A stretch of DNA of 64,000 bases, from contig NZ_QNUM01000002.1 of the NCBI RefSeq assembly GCF_003574655.1, forward strand, positions 186,001 to 250,000, written 5' to 3'. This DNA comes from Cohaesibacter haloalkalitolerans (GTDB lineage: Bacteria > Pseudomonadota > Alphaproteobacteria > Rhizobiales > Cohaesibacteraceae). Position numbers and translations under genes: made by a program. Below are positions 35,242 to 43,922 of this stretch, one piece after another (within the stretch, counting starts at the first letter, position 1; the number at the start of each line of letters is the position of its first letter). The notes below the pieces were generated by a model. The model was not told the origin of the DNA. It saw only the letters and a list, made by a program, of their open reading frames with translations, and did not search any database.

Positions 35242-36723
35242 GTGATCTCTATAACCAGCAACAATGATAACAAAGCAAAACTGGACGCAATCGGAAGCGC
35301 TTGGGCAATCATCGAGTTTGATCTTGATGGTACCATTCTGACTGCCAATGAGAATTTCTGCAAAGCTCTGGGATACAGTCTCAGTGAGATCAAGGGTAAG
35401 CATCACAGCATGCTTGTCGATCAGACCTACAGGAATTCGTCTGACTACAAGACATTCTGGGAAGATCTCCGCAAGGGCAACAACCAGTCGGGCGAATTCC
35501 TGCGGATCAGCAAGACAGGTGGCGAGATCTGGATCGAGGCTTCCTATTGCGTTGTGAAGAATCGCAGCGACAAGCCGGTCAAGGTCATCAAGATCGCCTC
35601 AGACATCACCGAGCGAAAGAAGCAGGCGATCTCCAATCAGGGACAGATCGAAGCCATCAACCGCTCGCAGGCTGTCATCGAATTCAATCTGGATGGTACA
35701 GTCATCACGGCCAACGAGAATTTCTGCAAGACGCTTGGCTATAAACTGAGCGAAATCCAGGGCAAGCACCACCGGATATTCGTAGAACAAGGCTATGCGT
35801 CCAGTTCAAGCTACAAAGACTTCTGGAACAACCTGCGAGAAGGCCGGTTTCAGGCCGGTGAGTTCATGCGCCTTGCCAAGAACGGCGACCAGATCTGGAT
35901 ACAGGCCAGCTACAATCCCGTATTCGATCCGCAAGGTCGGCCGGTCAGTGTGGTGAAGTTCGCAACCGACATCACGGCAAAGGTCAAGGAGCGCCAGCGC
36001 CGTGCGGCGATCCAGAAGCAGATTGACGCTGATCTGAACGACATGGCCCAGACCGTGTCTGACACCAACGAGCAGGCCTCCACTGCAGCCGGAGCCGCCA
36101 TTCAGGCTTCGTCCAGTGTCCAGACCGTCGCAGCAGCAGCAGAGGAACTGGTGGCTTCCATCGAGGAAATCAGCCGTCAGGTTTCGCAGGCCACCTCCGT
36201 TTCCCATCAGGCGGTGGAAGAAGCAAACCAGTCTGCGACCATCATGAACGGGCTCTCGGACGATGCCCAGAGCATTGGGGACGTGATCGAGCTGATTGAC
36301 AGCATCGCCGCCCAGACAAACCTCCTGGCGCTCAATGCGACCATTGAGGCGGCTCGAGCCGGTGAGGCCGGACGAGGCTTTGCCGTCGTGGCTGCCGAGG
36401 TCAAGGAACTGGCCTCGCAAACGACCAAGGCAACCGAAAATATCAGCGCCCGCATCAATTCCGTGCAGCATTCCACCGCCGGGGCCGTGAGCGCCATCAA
36501 CGCCATCAAGGATGTCATCCAGCAGGTTAATGACATCTCCAGCAGCATCGCCGCTGCAATTGAGGAACAATCTGCAGTGACACGCGACATCTCGGGTAAC
36601 ATGCAAACCGCATCGATCGGCGTGGCCACCATCACCGAGAATGTTGGTGCCATATCTCAGGCAACCTCGCACATGAACGCCTCAACGCGAAGTGTCCGCG
36701 AGGCTTCAAGTCAGCTTGGCTAA
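35242..36723 (+). CDS. Cytosolic chemoreceptor with two PAS domains
   Basis: Methyl-accepting chemotaxis protein without membrane segments (493 aa). Two tandem PAS domains, about 10-125 and 130-245, are near-duplicates ([20 protein letters not shown] and [20 protein letters not shown]). A signalling domain with tip [23 protein letters not shown] follows. It probably senses an internal cue such as redox or energy state, as PAS receptors of the Aer type do; cofactor binding is not readable. I chose GTG 35242, with GAGGAAAG 6 nt before it, over TTG 35224. A strong terminator follows. Confidence 0.92.
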   Translation: MISITSNNDNKAKLDAIGSAWAIIEFDLDGTILTANENFCKALGYSLSEIKGKHHSMLVDQTYRNSSDYKTFWEDLRKGNNQSGEFLRISKTGGEIWIEASYCVVKNRSDKPVKVIKIASDITERKKQAISNQGQIEAINRSQAVIEFNLDGTVITANENFCKTLGYKLSEIQGKHHRIFVEQGYASSSSYKDFWNNLREGRFQAGEFMRLAKNGDQIWIQASYNPVFDPQGRPVSVVKFATDITAKVKERQRRAAIQKQIDADLNDMAQTVSDTNEQASTAAGAAIQASSSVQTVAAAAEELVASIEEISRQVSQATSVSHQAVEEANQSATIMNGLSDDAQSIGDVIELIDSIAAQTNLLALNATIEAARAGEAGRGFAVVAAEVKELASQTTKATENISARINSVQHSTAGAVSAINAIKDVIQQVNDISSSIAAAIEEQSAVTRDISGNMQTASIGVATITENVGAISQATSHMNASTRSVREASSQLG

Positions 36724-36767
36724 GGGGCAAGCGCCGAGTTCGATCCCGGTACCAGGGATCGGGAAAC

Positions 36768-36802
36768 AAAAAGAGGTCAGCCTGACGGTTGACCTCTTTT
36801 TT
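36768..36802 (+). terminator. Terminator after PAS chemoreceptor
   Basis: AAAAAGAGGTCA / TGACCTCTTTTTT with a 10-nt loop, about 45 bp after the stop. Confidence 0.9.
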
Positions 36803-36896
36803 ATCTTCACGGTCAGCGACCGGTGCGACCCAGGCAGTCTGGCCCAAGCACTCTACCCATGAAGCGAGGGCAGAAGAGCCGAAAGGCAACCGCCTT

Positions 36897-37106
36897 TCAG
36901 TAGTGGGGAGGCTTTTCATTGCCGGGAGGGCTGATATTCTCCTCCAGCTCGACCAGAGTATCCTGCAGCGACGAGACCTGCCGGGACAGGCGGTCAATCA
37001 TTTCCCACTGTCGGGACACCATTTGCGAGAGGTCGTCGATTGTATTGGCCTGATGCGTGATCTGGATTTCCAGATCAACGACACGGCTTTCGAGTTCCTG
37101 TGTCAA
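36897..37106 (-). CDS. slyX: SlyX-family small coiled-coil protein
   Basis: A 69-residue coiled-coil protein. The pattern (LESRVVDLEIQITHQANTIDDLSQMVSRQ, LSRQVSSLQDTL, C-terminal PPHY) is the SlyX signature, including the terminal PPHY. The start is a TTG codon at 37106 with GGGAGAAGTCAA before it. Function of SlyX is not established. It diverges from the Rrf2 regulator gene. Confidence 0.88.
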   Translation of the reverse strand: MTQELESRVVDLEIQITHQANTIDDLSQMVSRQWEMIDRLSRQVSSLQDTLVELEENISPPGNEKPPHY

Positions 37107-37291
37107 TTGACTTCTCCCTTGCTTGCTACCGGTTCAATTGTGTCGAACCTGACGGCTAATAGCGCACTTTTGTGCCTTCCATGCAAGATGAAACGGTAAA
37201 AACATGACTTTCATCTCGATAATTGACGCAGCTCAAAGAAAAACAAGAGGGGCGCCTTCAGGAATGCATGACAACCAAAGTGAGGTAACAC

Positions 37292-37774
37292 ATGAGATTG
37301 GCCAAAGGAACCGATTTTGCCTATCGGATTTTAATGCTGGTCGCCATGAATGACGAGCGCAGCCTGACGGTGGAAACCGTTGCCTCCGCTTTGCGCCTGT
37401 CGCGCACGCATTGCATGAAGCTGATTGCCAAGCTTTCCAACAACGGCTTCCTGAAAACGACGCGCGGTCGCGGCGGCGGGCTCGTATTGGGCATGGCAGC
37501 CGAGGACATCCATATGGGTGATGTTGCCAAGGCGATGGAAGCCGATTTCGGCGTGGTGGAATGTCTCTGCCCGCGCTGCAATGATGATCCCCAGCCGGAC
37601 TGCCCGATGTTTGGCGGCTGCGAGATGTCGCGTGTGATGTCGCGCTCGATCAAGCAGTTTGTTGCTAGCCTCAACGAGCACACGCTGGCAGAAATTGTCG
37701 AGAAATCGAAAAACTCCAAACATCTTGTTCTCGAGCCAGACGGCACCCTCGTGCCATGTTCACCGGCAGAATAG
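37292..37774 (+). CDS. Rrf2-family transcriptional regulator, NsrR-like
   Basis: Winged-helix regulator of 160 aa that probably binds an Fe-S cluster. The N-terminal helix-turn-helix (TVETVASALRLSRTHCMKLIAKLSNNGFLKTTRGRGGGLVL) is characteristic. Cysteines at 91, 93, 96, 104 and 110 in CLCPRCNDDPQPDCPMFGGC provide the cluster ligands; the spacing is close to NsrR (three ligands near 91/96/102) but has two additional cysteines. NsrR senses nitric oxide; IscR/RirA-type roles cannot be excluded. GAGGT precedes the ATG. No NO-detoxification gene adjoins. Confidence 0.85.
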   Translation: MRLAKGTDFAYRILMLVAMNDERSLTVETVASALRLSRTHCMKLIAKLSNNGFLKTTRGRGGGLVLGMAAEDIHMGDVAKAMEADFGVVECLCPRCNDDPQPDCPMFGGCEMSRVMSRSIKQFVASLNEHTLAEIVEKSKNSKHLVLEPDGTLVPCSPAE

Positions 37775-37897
37775 GGATTTTCCCCTCTTTTCCGCCCGTG
37801 ATGTGATTCTGACAGGCTCAGGCTCTTTTTGCGCAACCGCGTCCAATGTAAGGTTGTTCCGTCTCGACTCAGCAATCTTGACGGCAGGAGACCTTTC

Positions 37898-38362
37898 ATG
37901 AGCCCGATGAAAACCAAGGACCGGGGAAAGCACTTCGGATTTCTGGTTCGCAAAGCCATCACGGAGAGCAAGCGGTATGACATTGCGTCTGTCGCCAAGG
38001 GCACAGACATGAGCTATCAGTCGCTCTACCAACGGCTACAAGGAACCACCCCTTTTTCCGCAGATGAAATCCGGCGGCTGATCGCCTTCTTCCCGGACCC
38101 TTCGCTGGTTGGCTATCTGTTGAAAGGGACACCGTTTGTTGCAGCAGAGCGGCTGGAGGCCGAGGACGGCGACAGCGAGGACCATATCTTTCAGGCAGCC
38201 CATCGCATCGTGTTCGAAGCCTCCGACGTTCTGGAAGCCATTGATCAGGCTCTCAAGGATCGCCGCATCGATCATCGCGAAGCGGCGACCATCATGCAGG
38301 CCATCGACGATGCCGAGCGCGGCCTGATCTCGTTGAGGGAATTCGTTGCTGGCATGAAATGA
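37898..38362 (+). CDS. Phage CII (CP76)-like DNA-binding protein
   Basis: A 154-residue soluble protein. The N-terminal half (YDIASVAKGTDMSYQSLYQRLQG, DEIRRLIAFFPDPSLVGYLL) resembles the helix-turn-helix of the phage regulatory CII/CP76 family. The C-terminal half (VLEAIDQALKDRRIDHREAATIM) is helical like the rest of such proteins. GGCAGGAG precedes the ATG at 37898. It lies between the Rrf2 gene and the Cas6-like gene on the same strand, 182 bp from the latter. A repressor or phage-derived regulator role is inference. No other phage gene is near. Confidence 0.55.
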   Translation: MSPMKTKDRGKHFGFLVRKAITESKRYDIASVAKGTDMSYQSLYQRLQGTTPFSADEIRRLIAFFPDPSLVGYLLKGTPFVAAERLEAEDGDSEDHIFQAAHRIVFEASDVLEAIDQALKDRRIDHREAATIMQAIDDAERGLISLREFVAGMK

Positions 38363-38425
38363 CGACCGGGCGACCCTACTGCCTGCTCTATCGCCATCTG
38401 CAAGCACACCAGTAAAATGCACGCA

Positions 38426-38453
38426 GATTAAAATTCACCCTCCGGTTTTAATC
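38426..38453 (+). promoter_or_regulatory. Inverted repeat upstream of the Cas6-like gene
   Basis: GATTAAAA / TTTTAATC arms (8 bp) around a 12-nt GC-rich loop, about 92 bp before the Cas6-like start. Could be an operator or an RNA hairpin in the leader. Confidence 0.5.
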
Positions 38454-38544
38454 GACAGCGGCCACTCGTCTCACCAATTATAGCAATAGAAGAACGGCGC
38501 TGGCGGTCAATCCGTTCGTTCCCCATGTTATCAAGGTGAGCATC

Positions 38545-39555
38545 GTGAACAAGATTTCTTCAAAGGGCTTTGACGCCCCCTCTCCATTCCCGACAGTTCT
38601 GACGGCACCGGCCATCGCACCCAGTGGCATCGAGTTGCAGCAGCTGACCCGACAGGCCACCATTGGCTGCAGTTTTGACAGTTTCATTCAGAACATCACG
38701 ATACGCGACATCATTCTGGAATGCGAAGGAGACGGGCCGCTCGCCCAGCATCCGGCTTTTCCCGGCGCCGTTCGTCAGGCTATCGGATCCCAGCTGATGC
38801 AGACAGCCTCCCGTGAAGCCTTGGCCGGTCTGCCTTGCCCGTGGAGCCCAGCCTGCGGCTTTCAGGTCTTTTTCAATGGTATCAAGGGCTCCGGCAGCAT
38901 GGAGCAACAGCAACACGGTGACGGCCTGACGCCACCATGGGTATTGCGTGGCGAGACGGCGGATGCCTCTAGTGTACGGATAACGCTGCGGCTTTTCGGT
39001 CTTGGACTGCTCTGGAGCAGCGATCTGGCCGATGCCTGCCACCGCGCCGTGGAACAAGGCATCTTCATTGGCGGTATCGGACCGGTGTGCGAGGGGGTGT
39101 TGATCCGCTCAACAGAATCCGTCTGGTCCGGGTTCGAGGATGCCCCCGCCAATGCCGAACGGGCAATGGTCAATTTCAAGACCCCATTTCACTGCATTGA
39201 GACTGACGATGCTCCCTCGCTCGGTGCGCAATTCATGCAGAGCCTTGTCGATCGCGCCTGCGAGCTCGCACGTTGGCACGGCCTTACCCTAGCTGATGAG
39301 CTTACTTCGTTCAGGGCTGTTGCAAGGGATTGCCGTTATGATGAGAGCGGGTTGACCTCCCTTCAATGGAATCGGGCTGTCAGCCAGAGGCGCAGTGCCT
39401 CCATTGCGATGCAAGGCCAGACCGGCCTCATGCAGATCCTGCTGCCCGAAGAGGGCCGCCAGCAAATCATCCAGTTGCTCCGCATGGGGGAACTGCTACA
39501 CACCGGCCCGAAATTGGCATTTGGCCAGGGCCGCTATGAGTTGTTCCTTGTCTAA
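38545..39555 (+). CDS. Orphan Cas6-like RAMP protein (COG5551-type)
   Basis: A 336-residue protein whose C-terminal half resembles Cas6, the CRISPR precursor-RNA endoribonuclease. Visible features: LTPPWVLRGE (about 128-137) and LRLFGLGLLW (148-157), matching the usual PPW and LTLFG blocks. VNFKTPF (209-215) and LTSLQWNRAVSQRRSASIAMQGQTG (270-294) are like the W-R-x-S-x-RQ region. The hallmark LLRMGELLHTGPKLAFGQGRYEL (311-333) contains the G-rich RAMP loop and a conserved His. I chose GTG 38545 because AAGGTGAG precedes it; GTG 38536 is an alternative. No CRISPR array or other cas gene is visible in the window. RNA processing outside CRISPR is possible but unproven. Confidence 0.72.
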   Translation: MNKISSKGFDAPSPFPTVLTAPAIAPSGIELQQLTRQATIGCSFDSFIQNITIRDIILECEGDGPLAQHPAFPGAVRQAIGSQLMQTASREALAGLPCPWSPACGFQVFFNGIKGSGSMEQQQHGDGLTPPWVLRGETADASSVRITLRLFGLGLLWSSDLADACHRAVEQGIFIGGIGPVCEGVLIRSTESVWSGFEDAPANAERAMVNFKTPFHCIETDDAPSLGAQFMQSLVDRACELARWHGLTLADELTSFRAVARDCRYDESGLTSLQWNRAVSQRRSASIAMQGQTGLMQILLPEEGRQQIIQLLRMGELLHTGPKLAFGQGRYELFLV

Positions 39556-40360
39556 ACCTCCGCAAGAGGCGATTGAGCCTATGGGCTGGCAGTGAAACTC
39601 TGTCGGCCTCCGGCGCTCCAGAGGCTCATCGGGCCGAGCGCATTTTCTCCATGTTGAAAAAACCTGAGACGGTGAAACAGAAGCGAAAATTGCCCCACAT
39701 AGCGATACATTCATTACACAAACGATGACCGTTGGCTAAAGAAACGCAAAAAACAGCACAATTCTGAGTCAGGTTTTGAAGATAATTGCAGGAAGATGCG
39801 AAAGAGGCGGGCCACCAGTCCCCCGAAAAGCGGCCCGCCTTGTCGCAGAATCGAATGATGTCCGACCGCGACTGTGTCTCACATATGATCAGTTTGAACC
39901 GATCAAATCCGGCACGTGCATCTGTTCAGTCTGTCAGAGCCCGGCACCGGAACAGGCCCTCACGAATAGCTAACTTCACGAGAAGTAAGATCAACCATTT
40001 CAGTGACATATGTCAAAAGCCATTCCGCTGTTCCAACCAAATCGGCACCTCTAGACAACGCGCCTGGCGCGGGCCTGTTCTTGAGAAGAATACCGATATG
40101 ACGAACGGAAACAGACCCGTATGGCCTGGTCTTCCTGCTTGCTTCGCGACATCCAGCACGACGTCAATTGTGGCGACCAGACAATGAAATCGCCCAAATA
40201 TTCATCAGTGATGTGCTATTAGCATACCTCTACCCCTCAGGAACTCAAGTGGAGACCTGAAAATTTTGCACGGAATTGTTGCATAAGCCAAAGTGGCGCA
40301 GCTGAACCTTCCCGCAGGAAGTCGGATCATCCATAAACACAATGCAATCCGATCAGACGA
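39556..40360. other. 805-bp region without a gene after the Cas6-like gene
   Basis: Inspected for CRISPR repeats, tRNA and small genes; none found. It contains an AGGCGGGCC / GGCCCGCCT hairpin (39805-39840, 18-nt loop) without a T-tract. Reading frames here lack good starts and typical codon use. Confidence 0.5.
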
Positions 40361-41125
40361 TCAGAGCCAGCTGAGTTGGTGCACCCGCATCATTGGATCC
40401 TTGTCGAATCGCTTGAGGCGATCATCCTCGAAGGCCGGACGAATGGCTGACCAGACCTTACCGTCCTGAAGCCAACTGCTTCTTGGCGGCAGCCGTCCGG
40501 GCTCCTGGACCTCCATCATCGCCCGTCGGACCCACGGCTCGCGCAATTGATCGTTTGCTTTCCAGGCATAGCGTTTGATCAGGCGATCCTTGAAGCTGGT
40601 CGGCAGCGGCAGGAAGGGGCAGATGACCGGCAGGCCCTTGGTTTCGAATTTGGCAAGGGTAGCCGTCACCGCGCGGGAGGCAGGACCAAACGACAGGATT
40701 TCGGTTTGCAGGACCAGAAAATCGGGCTTCCGGCCCAGATGTGCGGTGAAGCGCCTGAACTGGGCGCGAAACTCGGCCTCCAGCGGTGCCTCGTCCAGCT
40801 CGAAACGACGAGCTGCCCGAGCCAGATCTTCAAGCCGTGGCAAGTATCCCTGATGCTCCCTATTGTCGGGAGTAAAGCCGGTCGAGAGAGGAGAAAACTC
40901 ACCCGACAGGGTCAGACTCAGACCGACGATGGGCCGCTTGTGGGCCTGTTTCAGAAAGGCCTGCAGTCCCAGCGCACTCTTGGGCCATAGATCGGAAACC
41001 GGCAGACAGGCGATCGCTCCGATCGTCCCCGCTCTCACGAGTTGGATGATTGCATCATCAACCCCTTGCGCCAATCCATAATCCAGAGCGCACAGCATCG
41101 CCCAACTCCAAAAGCCACAGGACAA
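40361..41125 (-). CDS. ChbG/HpnK-family deacetylase-like protein lacking metal ligands
   Basis: A 254-residue protein related to the YdjC/ChbG/HpnK carbohydrate deacetylases. Family layout: CALDYGLAQGVDDAIIQLVRAGTIGAIAC (usual CADDYGLSPGVNDAI), VGLSLTLSGE (usual GLHLTLT) and FLVLQTEILSFGP (usual DGHQHVHLLPG). The second Asp is kept (D15) but the first is Leu, His is Ser70, and the HxH pair is Leu139/Thr141. The normal metal site is therefore absent, and deacetylation by the known mechanism is unlikely. The start at 41125 is provisional. Isolated gene, opposite to the Cas6-like gene. Could be a binding protein or a decayed enzyme. Confidence 0.65.
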   Translation of the reverse strand: MSCGFWSWAMLCALDYGLAQGVDDAIIQLVRAGTIGAIACLPVSDLWPKSALGLQAFLKQAHKRPIVGLSLTLSGEFSPLSTGFTPDNREHQGYLPRLEDLARAARRFELDEAPLEAEFRAQFRRFTAHLGRKPDFLVLQTEILSFGPASRAVTATLAKFETKGLPVICPFLPLPTSFKDRLIKRYAWKANDQLREPWVRRAMMEVQEPGRLPPRSSWLQDGKVWSAIRPAFEDDRLKRFDKDPMMRVHQLSWL

Positions 41126-42291
41126 TCCTAGGGGATTTCATCCAGGTCGAGCACCGTCAGTGAATGGGCGGCTCGCGTGAATGCCCAAGGCATCTCTCAG
41201 CGATGCATGCGCTGATGCTCGATGAAAATCAAGACCGCGCCCATGTTGGGGCCTTTTCTCCCCACAACCATCGGTAATCAAAAATAATGACCCGGTGGGT
41301 TAAAAAATGCATAACGCATGGACGAGACACAACCCGGAGAAACAGTCTAAGACACTCTACACCTATAAGGGAAGTGCATTTATTGCGCATCTGCTTGTCT
41401 AGATTTCCATTCAAATTCAAACCAAACCATAGCATTGAGGCATGCCAAGCAATTCCACCTATTATTCTTTGAATAAAAATCAATAAATACTATTTATCTC
41501 AGCATATAATTTAAAATCTCAACGCAACAATCCTATTTAAACGATATATACACAAATTTAATCTGACCAATATTTCGCAAAAGACAAAAGTAATATTTAT
41601 TTTTTCAATCAAAAAGACACCTAACTCGATAAGGAAAATAAATATTTGCATTTTATAACTACCCAAAATCAATCTTATACCAAACATCCAAATTAGAAGG
41701 ACTATGGAAATTCAAATAAATAGCGAATATAGTCAAAGACAAGAAAGGCCAAAAACAAAAGATGCCGACGGTGTCAGTCCCCCAACAAGACACTAAAAGA
41801 GCATAATATACGGTCTTTCCAAAGAACGGTCCCCACACACATACCGTCACTAGAGGTCGTCATCCGACGGCCTCTTGTTCTTTTTGGCTCTCCCAACTGC
41901 AATCATTGGCTGCCAACAGCGGATCTGGCGAGGCCGACGGGTGCCATTGTCTGCGCGACCGCAAATTGGTCACAGGTTCAATTTATGCGAGCAATCTGGA
42001 CGGATGTCCAAGGATGGCGTCTGAAAAAATCTTCCCCCTTGTACGAACTTTCCACAAGATACTTGATTATATCTCAAAGATGCTTTATTCGTGTCGTCAT
42101 CATCATGAGAAGGGCTGACGCCCTCGCCAACCTGCCAACCGCGGCAAGGTGGCACCTGTACGGGGATGTGGCGGCATCTTTGCAAACCGCGAAGATGGAC
42201 GCAACTCAGCGGAGTTCCCATACCTGTTGTCGTCAGTCTTCCAAACCCGTGCATGGGCGTTTTCCCATGGGCCTGTTAGGAAGGAAACACA
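41126..42291. other. Long gene-free region with AT-rich island
   Basis: 1.17 kb. The segment about 41400-41850 is strongly AT-rich against a GC-rich genome. Reading frames here (for example 41229-41483 minus, 41906-42118 plus) have no ribosome-binding site and unlikely composition. No tRNA, integrase or repeat was seen. The flanking 41850-42290 has normal composition and carries the start of the next gene's leader. Confidence 0.55.
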
Positions 42292-42633
42292 ATGTTTGAA
42301 GCAGTCGATCAGAGTTTCGATTTTCCTGTCACTCACGCCTCCAGCCTTGCAAAGGAAACGGAAAGCAGGAGCGAGATCAAAACCACAAAGGCGCCAAGCG
42401 AGGCGACACTTGAGGTTTTGAAAGCAGGCTTCCGTACACGTGTGATGTCCTACCGCTCTGCCTATGATCTGGGCGCGCGTAGCGGGCTTTCCCTTTCCAG
42501 CCTCAAAAGCCGCACCGAGCAGAGCGCTCGCCTCATTCAGGCAGGCCTTGGCTATGCTGTCGATGAAACCGTGTTCGCAACACTGGTCTTCCATTATCCG
42601 GAACTGGCAAAAGCCCTGTCGCGTCAGCGCTAG
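42292..42633 (+). CDS. Small hypothetical protein
   Basis: A 113-residue protein, start ATG 42292 with a very good AGGAAGGAAACACA site. The N-terminal 40 residues are polar and probably disordered. The rest is helical (AYDLGARSGLSLSSLKSRTEQSARLIQAGLGY) with a helix-turn-helix-like look, and it ends DETVFATLVFHYPELAKALS. No family recognised. It converges on the NagZ-like gene. Codon use is normal for the genome, so I consider it real. A DNA-binding role is a guess. Confidence 0.6.
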   Translation: MFEAVDQSFDFPVTHASSLAKETESRSEIKTTKAPSEATLEVLKAGFRTRVMSYRSAYDLGARSGLSLSSLKSRTEQSARLIQAGLGYAVDETVFATLVFHYPELAKALSRQR

Positions 42634-42674
42634 GGCTCCGCTGCCGTCACGGCAAGGCAGAACCTCGGGGGATT

Positions 42675-43805
42675 TCAGGCCGAGCGGGATTTTTTCAGAC
42701 GGGCTGCCGTTGCGAGAATCTGGCTCTCCTGAATCTGCCCCTGCCGAACTGCGTCCCGAATCCAGCCGACAGCCTCTACAGGCAGGTCGGCATTCGGCTT
42801 GAGGGAGTTTGACAGCAAGAGAATATCATAGCCGGCCTGAGCGGCCCTGATGGCCGCTTCCCTTGGCTGGGCGATCTTGCGAACTGCCCCCATATCCAGA
42901 TCATCGGTCATGATCAACCCGCCAAAGCCCATGCGGCGGCGCATGACTTCCTGAACCAGCGTGCTTGAGAAGGTCGCCAGTTCCCCGTCATTGCCCTTGC
43001 CCACGCGCACATAAAGATGACCGGACATGATCACATCGGCCAGCCCTAGGCGGACCAGTTCGGCAAAGGGCTTCAGTTCTTCCGGCTGCCAGGTCTCGCG
43101 AATATCGACAAAGCCATTGTGGCTGTCGGCCTTGGAAAGGCCATGGCCGGGGAAATGCTTGAGCGCAGTGGTAATGCCATAGCGGCGGTGAGCTTTGACG
43201 AAGGCACCGGCGTAGCGGATGACCGTATCCGCATCCTTGCCATAGGCACGCTTGTTTTTGCCGATCACCGGGTTATAGGCCCGGTGCAGGTCAGCCACAG
43301 GCCCAAGATTGAAGGTGAAGCCCGCCTCGGCCAGCTCCCTTGCTGCTGTGGCGTAGATCTTTTCGGCACCACCTGGGCTGGTCTTCTGGGCGATGGTGAG
43401 CGCTGGTGCAATGCGGGTAAAACCGTGCTGCTCCCTGAGGCGCTGGACGGTGCCGCCTTCATGGTCGATGGCGATATGCGTCACCCCGGCATCATGAAAC
43501 AGCTTGTTGAGCCCCAGAACATCCTTGCGGGTGCCGATGTTGGTGGACAGATAGACAACCGACGCCGCCCTGCCCTTGGCGATATGTCCGGCGATGGTGC
43601 GCGCAAAGGAGCCGCCAGCACTCTTGCCGGAGAAGCCCACCATGACAAGACTGCCAATGGCGCGGTCGAGCTCGGCGGCGTTGACCACACTGGCACGGAT
43701 GAGCGCCGGAGCGGCCAGACCGGCAGCGACCAGCTTGAGAGTGGCGCGGCGGGAGAATTCTCTTGTCATTGTCACTGTCATGGTCTTGGTCATGCTCACA
43801 GTCAT
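42675..43805 (-). CDS. Glycoside hydrolase family 3 N-acetylhexosaminidase, NagZ-like
   Basis: GH3 beta-N-acetylhexosaminidase-type protein of about 376 aa. GH3 features: IDHEGGTVQRLRE (usual IDQEGGxVQR), KHFPGHG and the nucleophile block MTDDLDMGA. The N-terminus carries a Tat-like signal (SRRATLKLVAAGLAAPAL), so unlike cytosolic NagZ it is probably exported. This fits a peptidoglycan- or chitin-fragment hydrolase in the periplasm. The first 14 codons repeat ATGAC-like units and give several possible starts; the true one is likely near MTREFSRR. It lies 117 bp after hisG on the same strand. Confidence 0.87.
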   Translation of the reverse strand: MTVSMTKTMTVTMTREFSRRATLKLVAAGLAAPALIRASVVNAAELDRAIGSLVMVGFSGKSAGGSFARTIAGHIAKGRAASVVYLSTNIGTRKDVLGLNKLFHDAGVTHIAIDHEGGTVQRLREQHGFTRIAPALTIAQKTSPGGAEKIYATAARELAEAGFTFNLGPVADLHRAYNPVIGKNKRAYGKDADTVIRYAGAFVKAHRRYGITTALKHFPGHGLSKADSHNGFVDIRETWQPEELKPFAELVRLGLADVIMSGHLYVRVGKGNDGELATFSSTLVQEVMRRRMGFGGLIMTDDLDMGAVRKIAQPREAAIRAAQAGYDILLLSNSLKPNADLPVEAVGWIRDAVRQGQIQESQILATAARLKKSRSA

Positions 43806-43922
43806 TGGAGGCTCATCTGCTGCTGAAAGGGCGACAGCACTTGTCGGGTGCTCGTCTTGCCGCAGAGTGCCCCCAGCAATGCGTCCAAATCAAGGCCGTC
43901 CCGCACACCGGCGCAGAGCTCC

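Noticed and set aside
39556-40360. Possible CRISPR array beside the Cas6-like gene
   Set aside because: Looked for regularly spaced repeats of 24-40 bp on both sides of the gene and found none; only an isolated hairpin.
41229-41483. Minus-strand frame in the AT-rich gene-free region
   Set aside because: Low-complexity hydrophobic translation, no ribosome-binding site, and composition differs from every real gene here.
41906-42118. Small plus-strand frame before the 113-residue protein
   Set aside because: No ribosome-binding site and atypical composition; the downstream ATG at 42292 is much better supported.
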